Assembly (NCBI GenBank): GCA_050183765.1
Contig: JBFXAZ010000005.1
Location: forward strand, 34,008-98,007
Length of the DNA stretch: 64,000 nt
Origin: JAFAZJ01 sp050183765
GTDB taxonomy: Bacteria > Pseudomonadota > Alphaproteobacteria > Reyranellales > Reyranellaceae
Direction: 5' to 3'
Shown here in pieces: positions 31,874 to 40,489 of the stretch (positions are counted from its first letter, which is position 1; each line of letters opens with the position of its first letter). The notes below the pieces were generated by a model that had not been told where the DNA came from, searched no databases, and was given only the letters and a program-made list of their open reading frames with translations. Made by a program: the position numbers and the translations under genes.

Positions 31874-34759
31874 TCAGCGCGGCGCGGCCTTGGGGGTGTA
31901 GGGGGGCTTGCTCGGCATGTCGGGATGCCAGCCGCAGGGTGGGTTCTTGGGGTCTTCGTCCAGTGAGAATCGCCTGCGCTCGTCGCGCGACAGGGGGCGG
32001 GACATGATCGAGCAGGCGTGGTCGATCAGCTCCTGCGCCGTGCGGAAGTTCAGCCAGACGCGCGCTGTGTTGTCGCCTGCTGTCAGTATGCGGCCGCCAT
32101 CAGGAGAAAATGCAGCGCTCGTCATGAAGCCGTGGTGGCCGCGAAGCACGGCCAGTGGCGCGCCGCTTGTGCCGTGCCATAGCCTCGCTGTCGCGTCCTT
32201 GGAAACACTGAGCGCCTGGCTGCCATCGGGCGAGAAGGCCACGACCGTGACGAAGTCGGTGTGCCCGTACATGCGGGCAAGCAGCTTGCCGCTGGGGATC
32301 TCCCAAATGCGCGGCGTTCCGTCGATAACGCCTGACGTCAGCAACCGCCTGCCGTCGGGCGAGAAGGCGGCGCTGCGTATCTCATCTTCGTCCGCCCCAG
32401 GGAGCACGGCGAGCTCCTTGAAGGTGACAGCGTCCCAAAGCCGGGCCGTCCCGTCCCCTGACGCGGTGGCAATCAGCCGGCCGTCGGGCGAGAATCTCCC
32501 CGACCAGATCCAGCTCGTATGTCCCTTGAGGACGGCTAATTCGCGGCTGGTTGCGGCGTCCCAAACGCGGGCAGTCGTATCCTGTGACACAGTGAGGATG
32601 CGCTTGTCGTCCGGTGAGAAGACGGCACCCATCAGCCACTGGTCATGCTCGTCGAGTATCAGCCACTCGCGGCCTGTCGCAGCGTCCCAGACGCTCGCGG
32701 TACCATTTGAAGACGCGGTGAGGATCTGTCGGCCATCTGCGGAAAAGACCAGGCTCGTCACATACGTGCCTCCGTCAATGGCGGACTTGCCGTGCGCAAG
32801 CTCGGCCCCGTTTGTGGCATCCCACAAGCGGATGTCTGTACCGCCGGAAGCCGTCGCGACGCGTCTTCCATCCGGCGAGAAGGCGACAGCGACGCCTATG
32901 CCGCCCGGGTGACGCAGTACGGCAAGCTCACGTCCAGTTTCGGTGTCCCACAGGCGCGCCGTGCTGTCTTGCGAGCCGGTCAGCACCCGCTTGCCATCGG
33001 GTGAAAAGACGGCCGCGTGGACCCAACCGGTGTGACCAGTCAGCACGATCTGCGCCGGGGCATTGGCATACACGATCGTGCGCAGCGTGCTCTCCGCATC
33101 TGGCACGTTGCGCGCTATCGCTTCGAGTGCCAGCGCAAGTGCCGCCGCCGCGTCCTTGCGCGCCAGTTCAGCGCGTGCTGCCTGCGCCAGATCGAGCCAG
33201 CTCTTTGCCGGAGTGACGATAGGCGGGCCTTGCGATGGCGCAATGACGGCCGGCGTCGGCGTCGCCCTGGGCGTGTAAGACGGCTTCACTTGCATGTCGG
33301 GATGCCAGCCGCAGGGCGGATCCCTAGGGTCCTCTTCGAGCGAGAATCGCTGCCGCTCGTCGCGCGAGAGCGGTCGCGACATGATCGAGCAGGCGCGGGC
33401 CAGGAGAGCCTGCGGCGCGACGTAGGTGGGCCACAGCCGCGCAACGCGATCATGCGAAATCGTCAGCGCATGCGTGCCGTCGGGCGAAAAGGCACTACTG
33501 CCGGGCGAGAAGGTACTAGGATGGACCGCCCGCGTGACACCCAGCATTGCCACGGCCTCTCCGTCGGAGGTGCTCCATAGTCGCGCCGCCTCATTGGCGG
33601 CGGTTGTGAGGATGAAGGCACCGTCGGCGGACATCGCCACGCTCTGCAGCCAACGCTGATGGCCGTTGAATATACGGATCACCTCGCCGGTGCCGGCATC
33701 CAGGAGTCGCGCATCTTTGCCCCTGATCACGATCTGTCGGCCATCAGGAGAGAATATGGCCTCGTCGATCGGGTAGCTGAGTCCCGGCAGATAGAATGCT
33801 TCGGCGCCGCTCTTCACGTCCCACATGAGTCTTGTGCCGTCATGCGATGCGGTCAGCAGTCGCGACCCGTCCGGCGAGAGTGCCAGCGCCGAGAGCTTGC
33901 GACGCGGCATGTGCAACAACTGCGCCGTCGCGCCGTCCGCCAGGGCAATGATCCTCACCGAGGCGTCCGCGGTGGCCACCGCCATGTATCGTCCGTCGGC
34001 CGAAAATGCCGGGCGCGGTACGACCAGGCTGCCAGGTATGGTCGCGATCACCTTGCCGCTGCCGGCATCCCAGAGGCGCCCTGCCATGGTGTCCCAGATC
34101 TGAGGCCCGCTGGTGGTCGGGGAGGCGGTCCAAAGCCTGGATCCGTCGAGCCCGAGTGTCGCGAGGTTTGTGAAGAAGCTGCGCTCATCAAGGTCAGGCG
34201 AGCTAGTCAAGAACATGCCCGCTGCGTGTAAGGTCGCCTGTACCTGGCCGGTGATGTCGCGAATCGCGACAGTGCCGTCGGGCGACACAGTCAGGATGCG
34301 TGCGCTCCCATCGGGCAAGAAGCGATGCGCGCCTGTCGCGGTGCCGGACTGGCTGAAGCCCGCGATCACCTCGCCGCTGGCAACCTCCAGCAAGAAGGCG
34401 CCCGCATCCGTCCGGATCAGAATCCGGCGACCATCCGGGGAGAACTGCACATCCTTGACGCCTGCGAACTCCCACTGCGCCTGTTCGCCCCGACGCAGGA
34501 TGCTCTGGACGATGCGAATCGCATCACGAAGATGCGGGCGATCGTCCCAGGCTGCTTCGCGTGGCAGGATCTCCAGGGCCAGCGCAAGAGCGAGGGCGAG
34601 ATCGCCGCCCTTGTCGAGCTGGTCATTGGCGGCTTGCACCAAAGTGCCGGATGGCAGGGCCTGATTGGATGGCTGCGCGTGGGCCAAGCAGCCGAAAGCG
34701 GCGATGGCGACGCCGATGAGCAGCATTCGTCGGACGAGTACACGGAATGCTTGTGTCAT
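31874..34759 (-). CDS. Secreted WD40 protein with two tandem propeller modules
   Basis: A 961-residue protein with a signal peptide (MLLIGVAIAAFGCLAHA). Each half has the same plan: a short helical block (ALALALALEILP; AALALALEAIARN), eight WD40-type blades and a tail ACSIMSRPLSRDER...PPCGWHPDM. Blades in the first propeller (residues about 95-445) are diverged; those in the second (about 570-905) are regular (VFSPDGKRVLTGSQD, TARLWD). The tail after each propeller is nearly identical (about residues 455-490 and 915-950). The helical-block/WD40/tail order is that of the C-terminal half of STAND or caspase-like WD40 proteins, but no NTPase or effector domain is present. ATG at 34759; 34774 is a second candidate. 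Partner unknown. Confidence 0.88.
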   Translation of the reverse strand: MTQAFRVLVRRMLLIGVAIAAFGCLAHAQPSNQALPSGTLVQAANDQLDKGGDLALALALALEILPREAAWDDRPHLRDAIRIVQSILRRGEQAQWEFAGVKDVQFSPDGRRILIRTDAGAFLLEVASGEVIAGFSQSGTATGAHRFLPDGSARILTVSPDGTVAIRDITGQVQATLHAAGMFLTSSPDLDERSFFTNLATLGLDGSRLWTASPTTSGPQIWDTMAGRLWDAGSGKVIATIPGSLVVPRPAFSADGRYMAVATADASVRIIALADGATAQLLHMPRRKLSALALSPDGSRLLTASHDGTRLMWDVKSGAEAFYLPGLSYPIDEAIFSPDGRQIVIRGKDARLLDAGTGEVIRIFNGHQRWLQSVAMSADGAFILTTAANEAARLWSTSDGEAVAMLGVTRAVHPSTFSPGSSAFSPDGTHALTISHDRVARLWPTYVAPQALLARACSIMSRPLSRDERQRFSLEEDPRDPPCGWHPDMQVKPSYTPRATPTPAVIAPSQGPPIVTPAKSWLDLAQAARAELARKDAAAALALALEAIARNVPDAESTLRTIVYANAPAQIVLTGHTGWVHAAVFSPDGKRVLTGSQDSTARLWDTETGRELAVLRHPGGIGVAVAFSPDGRRVATASGGTDIRLWDATNGAELAHGKSAIDGGTYVTSLVFSADGRQILTASSNGTASVWDAATGREWLILDEHDQWLMGAVFSPDDKRILTVSQDTTARVWDAATSRELAVLKGHTSWIWSGRFSPDGRLIATASGDGTARLWDAVTFKELAVLPGADEDEIRSAAFSPDGRRLLTSGVIDGTPRIWEIPSGKLLARMYGHTDFVTVVAFSPDGSQALSVSKDATARLWHGTSGAPLAVLRGHHGFMTSAAFSPDGGRILTAGDNTARVWLNFRTAQELIDHACSIMSRPLSRDERRRFSLDEDPKNPPCGWHPDMPSKPPYTPKAAPR

Positions 34760-34855
34760 GGCGTCAATATTCATGAGCCGGCTGATCACATCAAGCCTCG
34801 CCCCCGCCGGGCCCATGACTATGATATGACGCGAAAGCGTATTCGGAGGGACTCC

Positions 34856-37060
34856 ATGTCGGTGTGGAACGAGCGGGCGCAGGCGGTGCGCGAGACGGTG
34901 GATGCGGTGCGCGCCATCGAGGCGGAGGGCGTCACGCGCGAGGAGCTGGCGCGGATCGGCGAGACGCTGGTGGGCCTGGCCACGCGCACCGAGCTGTTTC
35001 CCATCGAGCAGTTTCCGGTGCGCGCGGACGGCGGCATCTATCGCCTCGCGGAGGATCCGGATCATCGTTTCGCGCTCTACGCCTCGGCCGGCCTCGAAGG
35101 CAAGCTGGTGCAGCCGCACAACCACACGACCTGGGCGGTGATCGCCGGCGTGCACGGCCAGGAGCACAACGTCCGCTACGACCGTGTGGAGACCGAGGGC
35201 GTCAACGATCCCAGCCATGTCGAGCTGGCCAGGGGCTCGGAGCTCACCGTGGAGAAGGGCAACTCGATCCAGTTCCTGCCCGACGATTTCCACACCATCC
35301 AGGTGCCGATGGGCGGCGCGCCGGCGCTGCACCTGCATCTCTATGGGCTGAGCCTGGAGCACCTGCCGCGCCGCGTGATGGTCGAGCTGGAGAGCAAGCG
35401 CGCGGCAGAGTTCGACGCGCCGCCGAGGATCCTGACGCCGCTGATCGGCGTCGCCGAGGTCAAGGCGCTGATGGGCACGGAGGAGGAGGTCTGCTTCGTC
35501 GACGTGCGCGAGGAGGGCCAGTTCTCGTCCGACGGCCATCCGCTGTTCGCGATCTGCGTGCCTTTGTCGAAGCTGGAACTCCGTATCTTGCCGCTCGTGC
35601 CCAACTTCGCCGCGCGCATCATCGTCATGGATACCGGCGAGGAGGGCCAGCTCGGCCGTGCCGGCCGTGCCGCCTCGAAGCTGTCGCTGCTGGGCTACGG
35701 CAACGTCGCCGTCATGGATGGCGGGCTGAAGGCGTGGCGCGAGGCGGGCTACGAGGTGTTCGGCGGCGTCAACGTGCCGAGCAAGGCCTTCGGCGAGATC
35801 GTCGAGCACGACCGCGACACGCCGCGCGTCGATGCCGCCGAGATCAAGCGGATGCAGGACGAGGGCACCGACATGGTGATCCTCGACTCGCGGCCCTACG
35901 AGGAATTCCACAACATGTCGATCCCGGGCGGCGTCGACTGCCCCGGCGCCGAGCTGGTCTACCGCGTCAAGGACATGGCGCCGAACCCCGAGACCCTGGT
36001 GGTGGTGAACTGCGCCGGGCGCACGCGCTCGATCATCGGCGCGCAGTCGCTGATCAATGCCGGCGTGCCCAACAAGGTGATCGCGCTGAAGAACGGTACT
36101 ATGGGCTGGCACCTCGCCGGGCTCGAGGTGGCGCGCGGCAAGACCGACAGCTTCAAGCCGCAGAGCAAGGAGGCCGCCCAGTGGGCGCGCGAGGCGGCGG
36201 CCAAGGTGGCCGAGAAGGCCGGTGTGAAGAAGATCGGCCTCAACACCCTGCGCGACATGGCCGACGATGCCGCCGCCGGCGCGGGCTGCCTCTACGCCTT
36301 CGATGTGCGCGATCCATCCGAGTACAAGGCCGGCCACCTGATCGGCCTGCGCCATGCGGCAGGCGGCCAGCTGGTGCAGGCGACCGACCAATATGTCGGC
36401 GTGCGCAACGCCACCATCGTGCTGCACGACAACGACGGCGTTCGCGCGACGATGACGGCGCACTGGCTGCTGCAGATGGGCTGGAAGAAGGTCTTCGTGC
36501 TCGACCACCGGCCGGGCAAGAACCAGGTCGAGACCGGACCGGAGAAGCGCGGCGTGCCCGGCCTGGGCTCGGTGAAGACGCCGGCGATGTCGCCCAAGGA
36601 GCTCAACCCGCTGGTCGAGCGCGGCGAGGTCCTGGTGATCGATCTCGACAACAGCCTGCGCTACCGCGACGCGCACATCCCCGGTGCGTGGTTCGCCACG
36701 CGCGCCAACCTCGCCGACACCCTGCTCAAGATGGTGGCGGAGACGCCCAAGGCCAAGCGCATCGTGCTGACCTCGCCCGACGGCGTGCTGGCCCGCCTGG
36801 CCTCGGTCGAGGTCGCGGCGATGGCGCCGTGGAAGGTCGCAACCTTGGCCGGCGGCACCAAGGCCTGGCGCGACGCCGGCCTGCCGCTCGAGGACGGCCA
36901 CACCCGCATGGCCGATCCGCCGACCGACGTCTGGTACCGCCCCTACGACCGCAAGGAAGGCGTCGAGGCGGCGATGAACCAGTACCTCGAATGGGAGGTC
37001 GACCTCGTCGGCCAGGTGAAGCGCGACGGCGATTCGCGGTTCAACGTGCTGACGATCTAG
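34856..37060 (+). CDS. Cysteine-dioxygenase-like cupin fused to four rhodanese domains
   Basis: A 734-residue protein. Residues 1-185 are a cupin similar to cysteine dioxygenase with iron ligands at H88 and H90 (PHNHTTWAVIAG) and H146 (DDFHTIQV). Then come four rhodanese domains, at about 195-300, 320-425, 455-555 and 580-680. Only the second keeps the catalytic Cys (VVNCAGRTRS, C386). The others have MDTGEEG, HDNDG and TSPDG there. A plausible role is oxidation of a thiol with transfer of sulfane sulfur by the one live rhodanese. GGAGGGACTCC before ATG 34856 fixes the start. It diverges from the WD40 gene (97 nt) and precedes an MNT/HepT pair. Confidence 0.9.
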   Translation: MSVWNERAQAVRETVDAVRAIEAEGVTREELARIGETLVGLATRTELFPIEQFPVRADGGIYRLAEDPDHRFALYASAGLEGKLVQPHNHTTWAVIAGVHGQEHNVRYDRVETEGVNDPSHVELARGSELTVEKGNSIQFLPDDFHTIQVPMGGAPALHLHLYGLSLEHLPRRVMVELESKRAAEFDAPPRILTPLIGVAEVKALMGTEEEVCFVDVREEGQFSSDGHPLFAICVPLSKLELRILPLVPNFAARIIVMDTGEEGQLGRAGRAASKLSLLGYGNVAVMDGGLKAWREAGYEVFGGVNVPSKAFGEIVEHDRDTPRVDAAEIKRMQDEGTDMVILDSRPYEEFHNMSIPGGVDCPGAELVYRVKDMAPNPETLVVVNCAGRTRSIIGAQSLINAGVPNKVIALKNGTMGWHLAGLEVARGKTDSFKPQSKEAAQWAREAAAKVAEKAGVKKIGLNTLRDMADDAAAGAGCLYAFDVRDPSEYKAGHLIGLRHAAGGQLVQATDQYVGVRNATIVLHDNDGVRATMTAHWLLQMGWKKVFVLDHRPGKNQVETGPEKRGVPGLGSVKTPAMSPKELNPLVERGEVLVIDLDNSLRYRDAHIPGAWFATRANLADTLLKMVAETPKAKRIVLTSPDGVLARLASVEVAAMAPWKVATLAGGTKAWRDAGLPLEDGHTRMADPPTDVWYRPYDRKEGVEAAMNQYLEWEVDLVGQVKRDGDSRFNVLTI

Positions 37061-37070
37061 TAGAGCTTCG

Positions 37071-37364
37071 ATGGATCGCGACGTCGTCATCGCCACGCTG
37101 CGGGAACACGAAGCGGAGATACGCGCGCTCGGCGTCGATGCGCTCTATCTCTATGGCTCGGTGGCGCGCGGCGAAGCCGGGCCGGACAGCGACGTCGACC
37201 TGTACTGCGAGTATTCGCGGTCGGACTTCTCGCTGTTGACGCTGGCCCGCGTCCGTGACCGTCTCACGCGATGGCTCGGGCGCGCGGTCGACCTGTCGAC
37301 CCGCGACGGCCTGCATCCATACCTGCGCCCTCGCATCCTGCGTACCGCGATGCGGGTGATGTGA
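37071..37364 (+). CDS. MNT-domain nucleotidyltransferase (MntA-type antitoxin)
   Basis: A 97-residue minimal nucleotidyltransferase: LYLYGSVARGEAGPDSDVDL has the GSxxRG and DxD motifs. In MNT/HepT modules this protein adds AMPs to the toxin and inactivates it. It begins 10 nt after the rhodanese-fusion stop and overlaps hepT by one base. Both motifs are intact, so it is probably active. Confidence 0.88.
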   Translation: MDRDVVIATLREHEAEIRALGVDALYLYGSVARGEAGPDSDVDLYCEYSRSDFSLLTLARVRDRLTRWLGRAVDLSTRDGLHPYLRPRILRTAMRVM

Positions 37365-37723
37365 TGACGCAGCGCCTCGTCGGGCACTATCTGCTCGACA
37401 TCCTCGAGGCCATCGACGGCGCGACGGCCGCAGTACAGGGCCAGACGCTCGAATCATTTCGCGGCAGCTGGACGATCCGACATGCTGTTCAGCGCGCAAT
37501 CGAGATCATTTCCGAGGCCAGCCGGCGCATTCCGGACGAAATGCTCGCAGCCCATCCGGAGATTCCGTGGCCGCAGATCAGGGGCATCGGCAACATTCTG
37601 CGGCACGAGTATCGTCACGTTGACGACACCATCGTTTGGCGAGTCGTGATGCAGGACTTTCCGCCGCTTCGTGCCGCAGCGCAGCAGATCTTCAAGGGGC
37701 TGGACGAGGACCCCGAAGCCTGA
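37364..37723 (+). CDS. HepT-like (DUF86) protein, probable toxin
   Basis: A 119-residue HEPN-domain protein of the HepT/DUF86 family, RNases that pair with MNT antitoxins. The catalytic area reads IRGIGNILRHEYRHVDD; the final HxY is present, and the Arg usual before Asn in the RN..(V)HxY form is replaced by Gly, with an Arg right before the His instead. This GIGN variant is common in the family. ATG 37364 overlaps the stop of the MNT gene (TGATG), so the two are translationally coupled. Confidence 0.86.
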   Translation: MTQRLVGHYLLDILEAIDGATAAVQGQTLESFRGSWTIRHAVQRAIEIISEASRRIPDEMLAAHPEIPWPQIRGIGNILRHEYRHVDDTIVWRVVMQDFPPLRAAAQQIFKGLDEDPEA

Positions 37724-37727
37724 CGGC

Positions 37728-38810
37728 TTATCGTTCCAGGCGCTCGATGAACGCGGCCAGCGCCGGCGCCCATTGCAGCGCGTCGGCGTGGCTCGCCATG
37801 TGGCCCTTGTCGGTGACCAGCTCGACATAGGTGAGGTCGATGCCGGCCTCGCGCAGCTCCTTGGCGTAGGACACGCACATCGCGCCGGGGAACAACTTGT
37901 CGTTGGGCGCGATGACGTAGAGAACCTTGGCCTTCAGCTTGGCGTAGTCGCCGGTGATGTCGAAGCTGCCGATGGCGCGGCGCAGCGCGACCATCGAATG
38001 GCCGTCGTAGGTCTTCGCCCAGGCGCTGGCCTCGGCGCGGATCTGCTCCTCGCGCTTGGCCGGATCGGGGATGCTGGCGGCAAGGATCTCGCGCCTTCCG
38101 TAGCCGACCAGCGTCTCGTGGCGGATGTCGGCGAGGACACCGCCGATGCCGCCGTTCTCGTAGTACCAGCCGTTGTTCCAGTTCGGGTCGGTGGCCAGGC
38201 GCCGGCGCAGCTGCTCGACGGCATCGGTCGTGCCGGCGCGCATCTTCGGCGCCGTCACCGTGGGTACGATGCCGTGCATGAAATCGGGATAGCTCACGCC
38301 CCACTGGAACGACTGGAAGCCGCCCATCGAGGGACCGCACACCGCCACCAGGTGCTTCACGCCCAGCGAATCGAGCAGCAGCTTCTGCGAGCGCACGATG
38401 TCGCGCATCGTGACCTCGGGGAAGGTCGGACCGTAGGGTTTGCCGGTGCGCGGGTCGAGGCTCGCCGGCCCGGTCGAGCCGTGGCACGAGCCGACGGCAT
38501 TCACGCCGACGACGAAGAAGCGGTCGGTATCGATCGACTTGCCCGGCCCGATCAGGGCATCCCACCAGCCCACCGTGCCCGGCGCCACGCCGCGCGCTTC
38601 CTTGCCCTTGGCGTGCACGCCCGCGACATGGCCGCTCGAGGTGTAGCCGTGGACGACCAGGATCGCATTGTCGCCGGCGGCGTTGAGCTTGCCGTGCGTC
38701 TCGTAGGCGACCTCGCAGAGCGGCAGGGCGCCGCCCTTCTCGAGGGCGAAATCCTTGGTGGCGAAGGTCAGGCCTTCGACGGCGTCGAGCTTGTTTGTCA
38801 TGACGCCCAT
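37728..38810 (-). CDS. Alpha/beta-hydrolase of the homoserine O-acetyltransferase (MetX) family
   Basis: A 360-residue alpha/beta-hydrolase similar to MetX, which acetylates homoserine in methionine synthesis. Catalytic Ser is in CGPSMGGFQS (about residue 145), Asp in IAPNDKLF and His in DKGHMASHAD. The usual GGSMGGMQ nucleophile elbow is changed to GPSMGGFQ, and no metW lies next door, so it may be a hydrolase or acyltransferase on another substrate. Start ATG 38810 (MGVMTNKL) or 38801. It converges with hepT and diverges from the persulfide dioxygenase fusion. Confidence 0.82.
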   Translation of the reverse strand: MGVMTNKLDAVEGLTFATKDFALEKGGALPLCEVAYETHGKLNAAGDNAILVVHGYTSSGHVAGVHAKGKEARGVAPGTVGWWDALIGPGKSIDTDRFFVVGVNAVGSCHGSTGPASLDPRTGKPYGPTFPEVTMRDIVRSQKLLLDSLGVKHLVAVCGPSMGGFQSFQWGVSYPDFMHGIVPTVTAPKMRAGTTDAVEQLRRRLATDPNWNNGWYYENGGIGGVLADIRHETLVGYGRREILAASIPDPAKREEQIRAEASAWAKTYDGHSMVALRRAIGSFDITGDYAKLKAKVLYVIAPNDKLFPGAMCVSYAKELREAGIDLTYVELVTDKGHMASHADALQWAPALAAFIERLER

Positions 38811-38887
38811 CGCACACTGTCCGGCGTCCGCACGCAAGCCTCGCGTGGCACTGGACACGCCGGGTCCGCGGTGCTGACGTGGCAGCC

Positions 38888-39961
38888 ATGCTTGTCTTTC
38901 GCCAGCTCTTCGACCCGACCTCGTCGACCTACACCTACCTGCTGGGCTGCGGCGACACGCGCGAAGCGGTGATCATCGATCCGGTCTTCGAGCAGGCGCG
39001 CCGCGACACCGCGCTGATCGGCGAGCTCGATCTCAAGCTGGTGGCGATCATCGAGACCCATGTACATGCCGACCACGTCACCGGCGCCTGGCTGCTGCGG
39101 CGCCGGCTGGGCGGCGCCATCGCGCTGTCGAAGGCGAGCGGGGCGGAGGGCGCGGACCGCTATCTCGGGCATGGCGACCGCGTCGTCTTCGGCCGCCGGC
39201 ATCTGGAGGTGCGCGCCACGCCCGGCCATACCAGCGGCTGCCTGACCTACGTGCTCGACGATCACACGATGGCCTTCACCGGCGACTGCCTGCTGATCCG
39301 CGGCAGCGGCCGCACCGATTTCCAGCAGGGCGACGCCCGCTCGATGTACCGCTCGGTCCACGATCGCATCCTGACCCTGCCGGCCGGCTGTCTGCTGTAT
39401 CCGGCGCACGACTACAAGGGCCACACTGTCACCAGCGTGCGCGAGGAGAGCCGATACAATCCGCGCCTGGGCGGCGACGTGGCGATCGCCGATTTCGCCG
39501 GCCACATGGCCAACCTCAACCTGCCGCACCCCAAGCAGCTCGACGTCGCGGTGCCGGCCAACCTCAAGTGCGGCCGTCCCGACAACGAGGCCAACGCGCT
39601 TGCCGATCCCGACTGGGCGCCGCTGCACTACACCTTCGCCGGCGTCTGGGAGATCCAGAGCCACGTGCTGGAGGAGCATCTCGACAAGGTGCAGGTCCTC
39701 GATGTGCGCGAGCCGCACGAATTCGACGGGCCGCTGGGCCACGTGCCCGGCGCCACGCTGATCCCGCTGGGCGAGCTCAAGGCGCGCGCGGGCGAGCTGC
39801 GGCGCGACAAGCCCATCGTCGCGGTGTGCCGCGCCGGCAGCCGCTCGGCGCAGGCCATCACCATCCTGCGCGCCGCCGGTTTCAGCGACATCGCCAATCT
39901 CGCCGGCGGCATGCTGCGCTGGCGCTCCGACGGCCATGGCACCGACGGCGAGGGGATCTGA
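38888..39961 (+). CDS. Persulfide dioxygenase-type metallo-beta-lactamase fused to rhodanese
   Basis: A 357-residue two-domain protein. Residues 1-230 form an ETHE1-like metallo-hydrolase: H58 and H60, D62 and H63 (ETHVHADH), H114 (PGHTSG), D133 (TGDCLL) and H174. Residues 255-350 are a rhodanese with active Cys C314 (VCRAGSRSA). Such fusions oxidise persulfide carried on the rhodanese to sulfite. Start ATG 38888. It may complement the CDO-rhodanese fusion in sulfur oxidation. Confidence 0.92.
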   Translation: MLVFRQLFDPTSSTYTYLLGCGDTREAVIIDPVFEQARRDTALIGELDLKLVAIIETHVHADHVTGAWLLRRRLGGAIALSKASGAEGADRYLGHGDRVVFGRRHLEVRATPGHTSGCLTYVLDDHTMAFTGDCLLIRGSGRTDFQQGDARSMYRSVHDRILTLPAGCLLYPAHDYKGHTVTSVREESRYNPRLGGDVAIADFAGHMANLNLPHPKQLDVAVPANLKCGRPDNEANALADPDWAPLHYTFAGVWEIQSHVLEEHLDKVQVLDVREPHEFDGPLGHVPGATLIPLGELKARAGELRRDKPIVAVCRAGSRSAQAITILRAAGFSDIANLAGGMLRWRSDGHGTDGEGI

Positions 39962-39975
39962 GTCGAGCGATATCG

Positions 39976-40428
39976 ATGCTGACGCGCCGCTCGCTTCTCG
40001 CCACTGGTGGCGTTGCGCTGTTGGCCGTGCCGGGCGCCGCGCTAGCCCAATCACGCCCGAGTTCCCAGCAGCTCCAGCGGTTGATCGCACGGGCGCTACA
40101 GGCCGGAAACACGGAGCGCCTTGCGCGGCCCGAGACGTTGGGCTTCGTCAACGTCGCCGTCGTCACGCGTCAGCTCGGCATGGCTGCGGGCACGATGGAA
40201 TACTATCTCGCGGTCACCGAACCGCGGCTGAAGGACGGGCTGAACTTCTTTTCCGACGAGCCGGCGACGCAAACCTTCCGGATGCATCGCTCGGATGTGC
40301 ATCTGCTGCGTGTCGCCAGCGCGACCAACGACCTGAAGCTCGGCAACCAGGGCCTGACCGCCTGGGATGGGCCGTCTGCCGACAACGACTTCAACGCCCA
40401 GCTGGCCTTCTGGGCGACCGTCGTCTAG
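39976..40428 (+). CDS. Tat-exported protein of unknown function
   Basis: A 150-residue protein. The signal MLTRRSLLATGGVALLAVPG has the twin-arginine RRSLLA and cleaves after ALAQ. The mature part (residues 26-150) has conserved-looking FVNVAVVTRQLGMAAGTMEYY and ends NAQLAFWATVV. No family recognised. It begins 15 nt after the persulfide dioxygenase fusion stop, so cotranscription is likely. It could be a periplasmic accessory protein, but nothing shows which one. Confidence 0.6.
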   Translation: MLTRRSLLATGGVALLAVPGAALAQSRPSSQQLQRLIARALQAGNTERLARPETLGFVNVAVVTRQLGMAAGTMEYYLAVTEPRLKDGLNFFSDEPATQTFRMHRSDVHLLRVASATNDLKLGNQGLTAWDGPSADNDFNAQLAFWATVV

Positions 40429-40489
40429 ATCGCGGGGGACAAGAAGCGCCGATGTCGGCGCGGCCGGCCGGTTTGCCCGTCGATGAACC

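Noticed and set aside
34760..37096. Upstream extension of the WD40 frame giving 1740 codons
   Set aside because: The added part is antisense to the cupin-rhodanese gene; the signal peptide at 34759 marks the real start.
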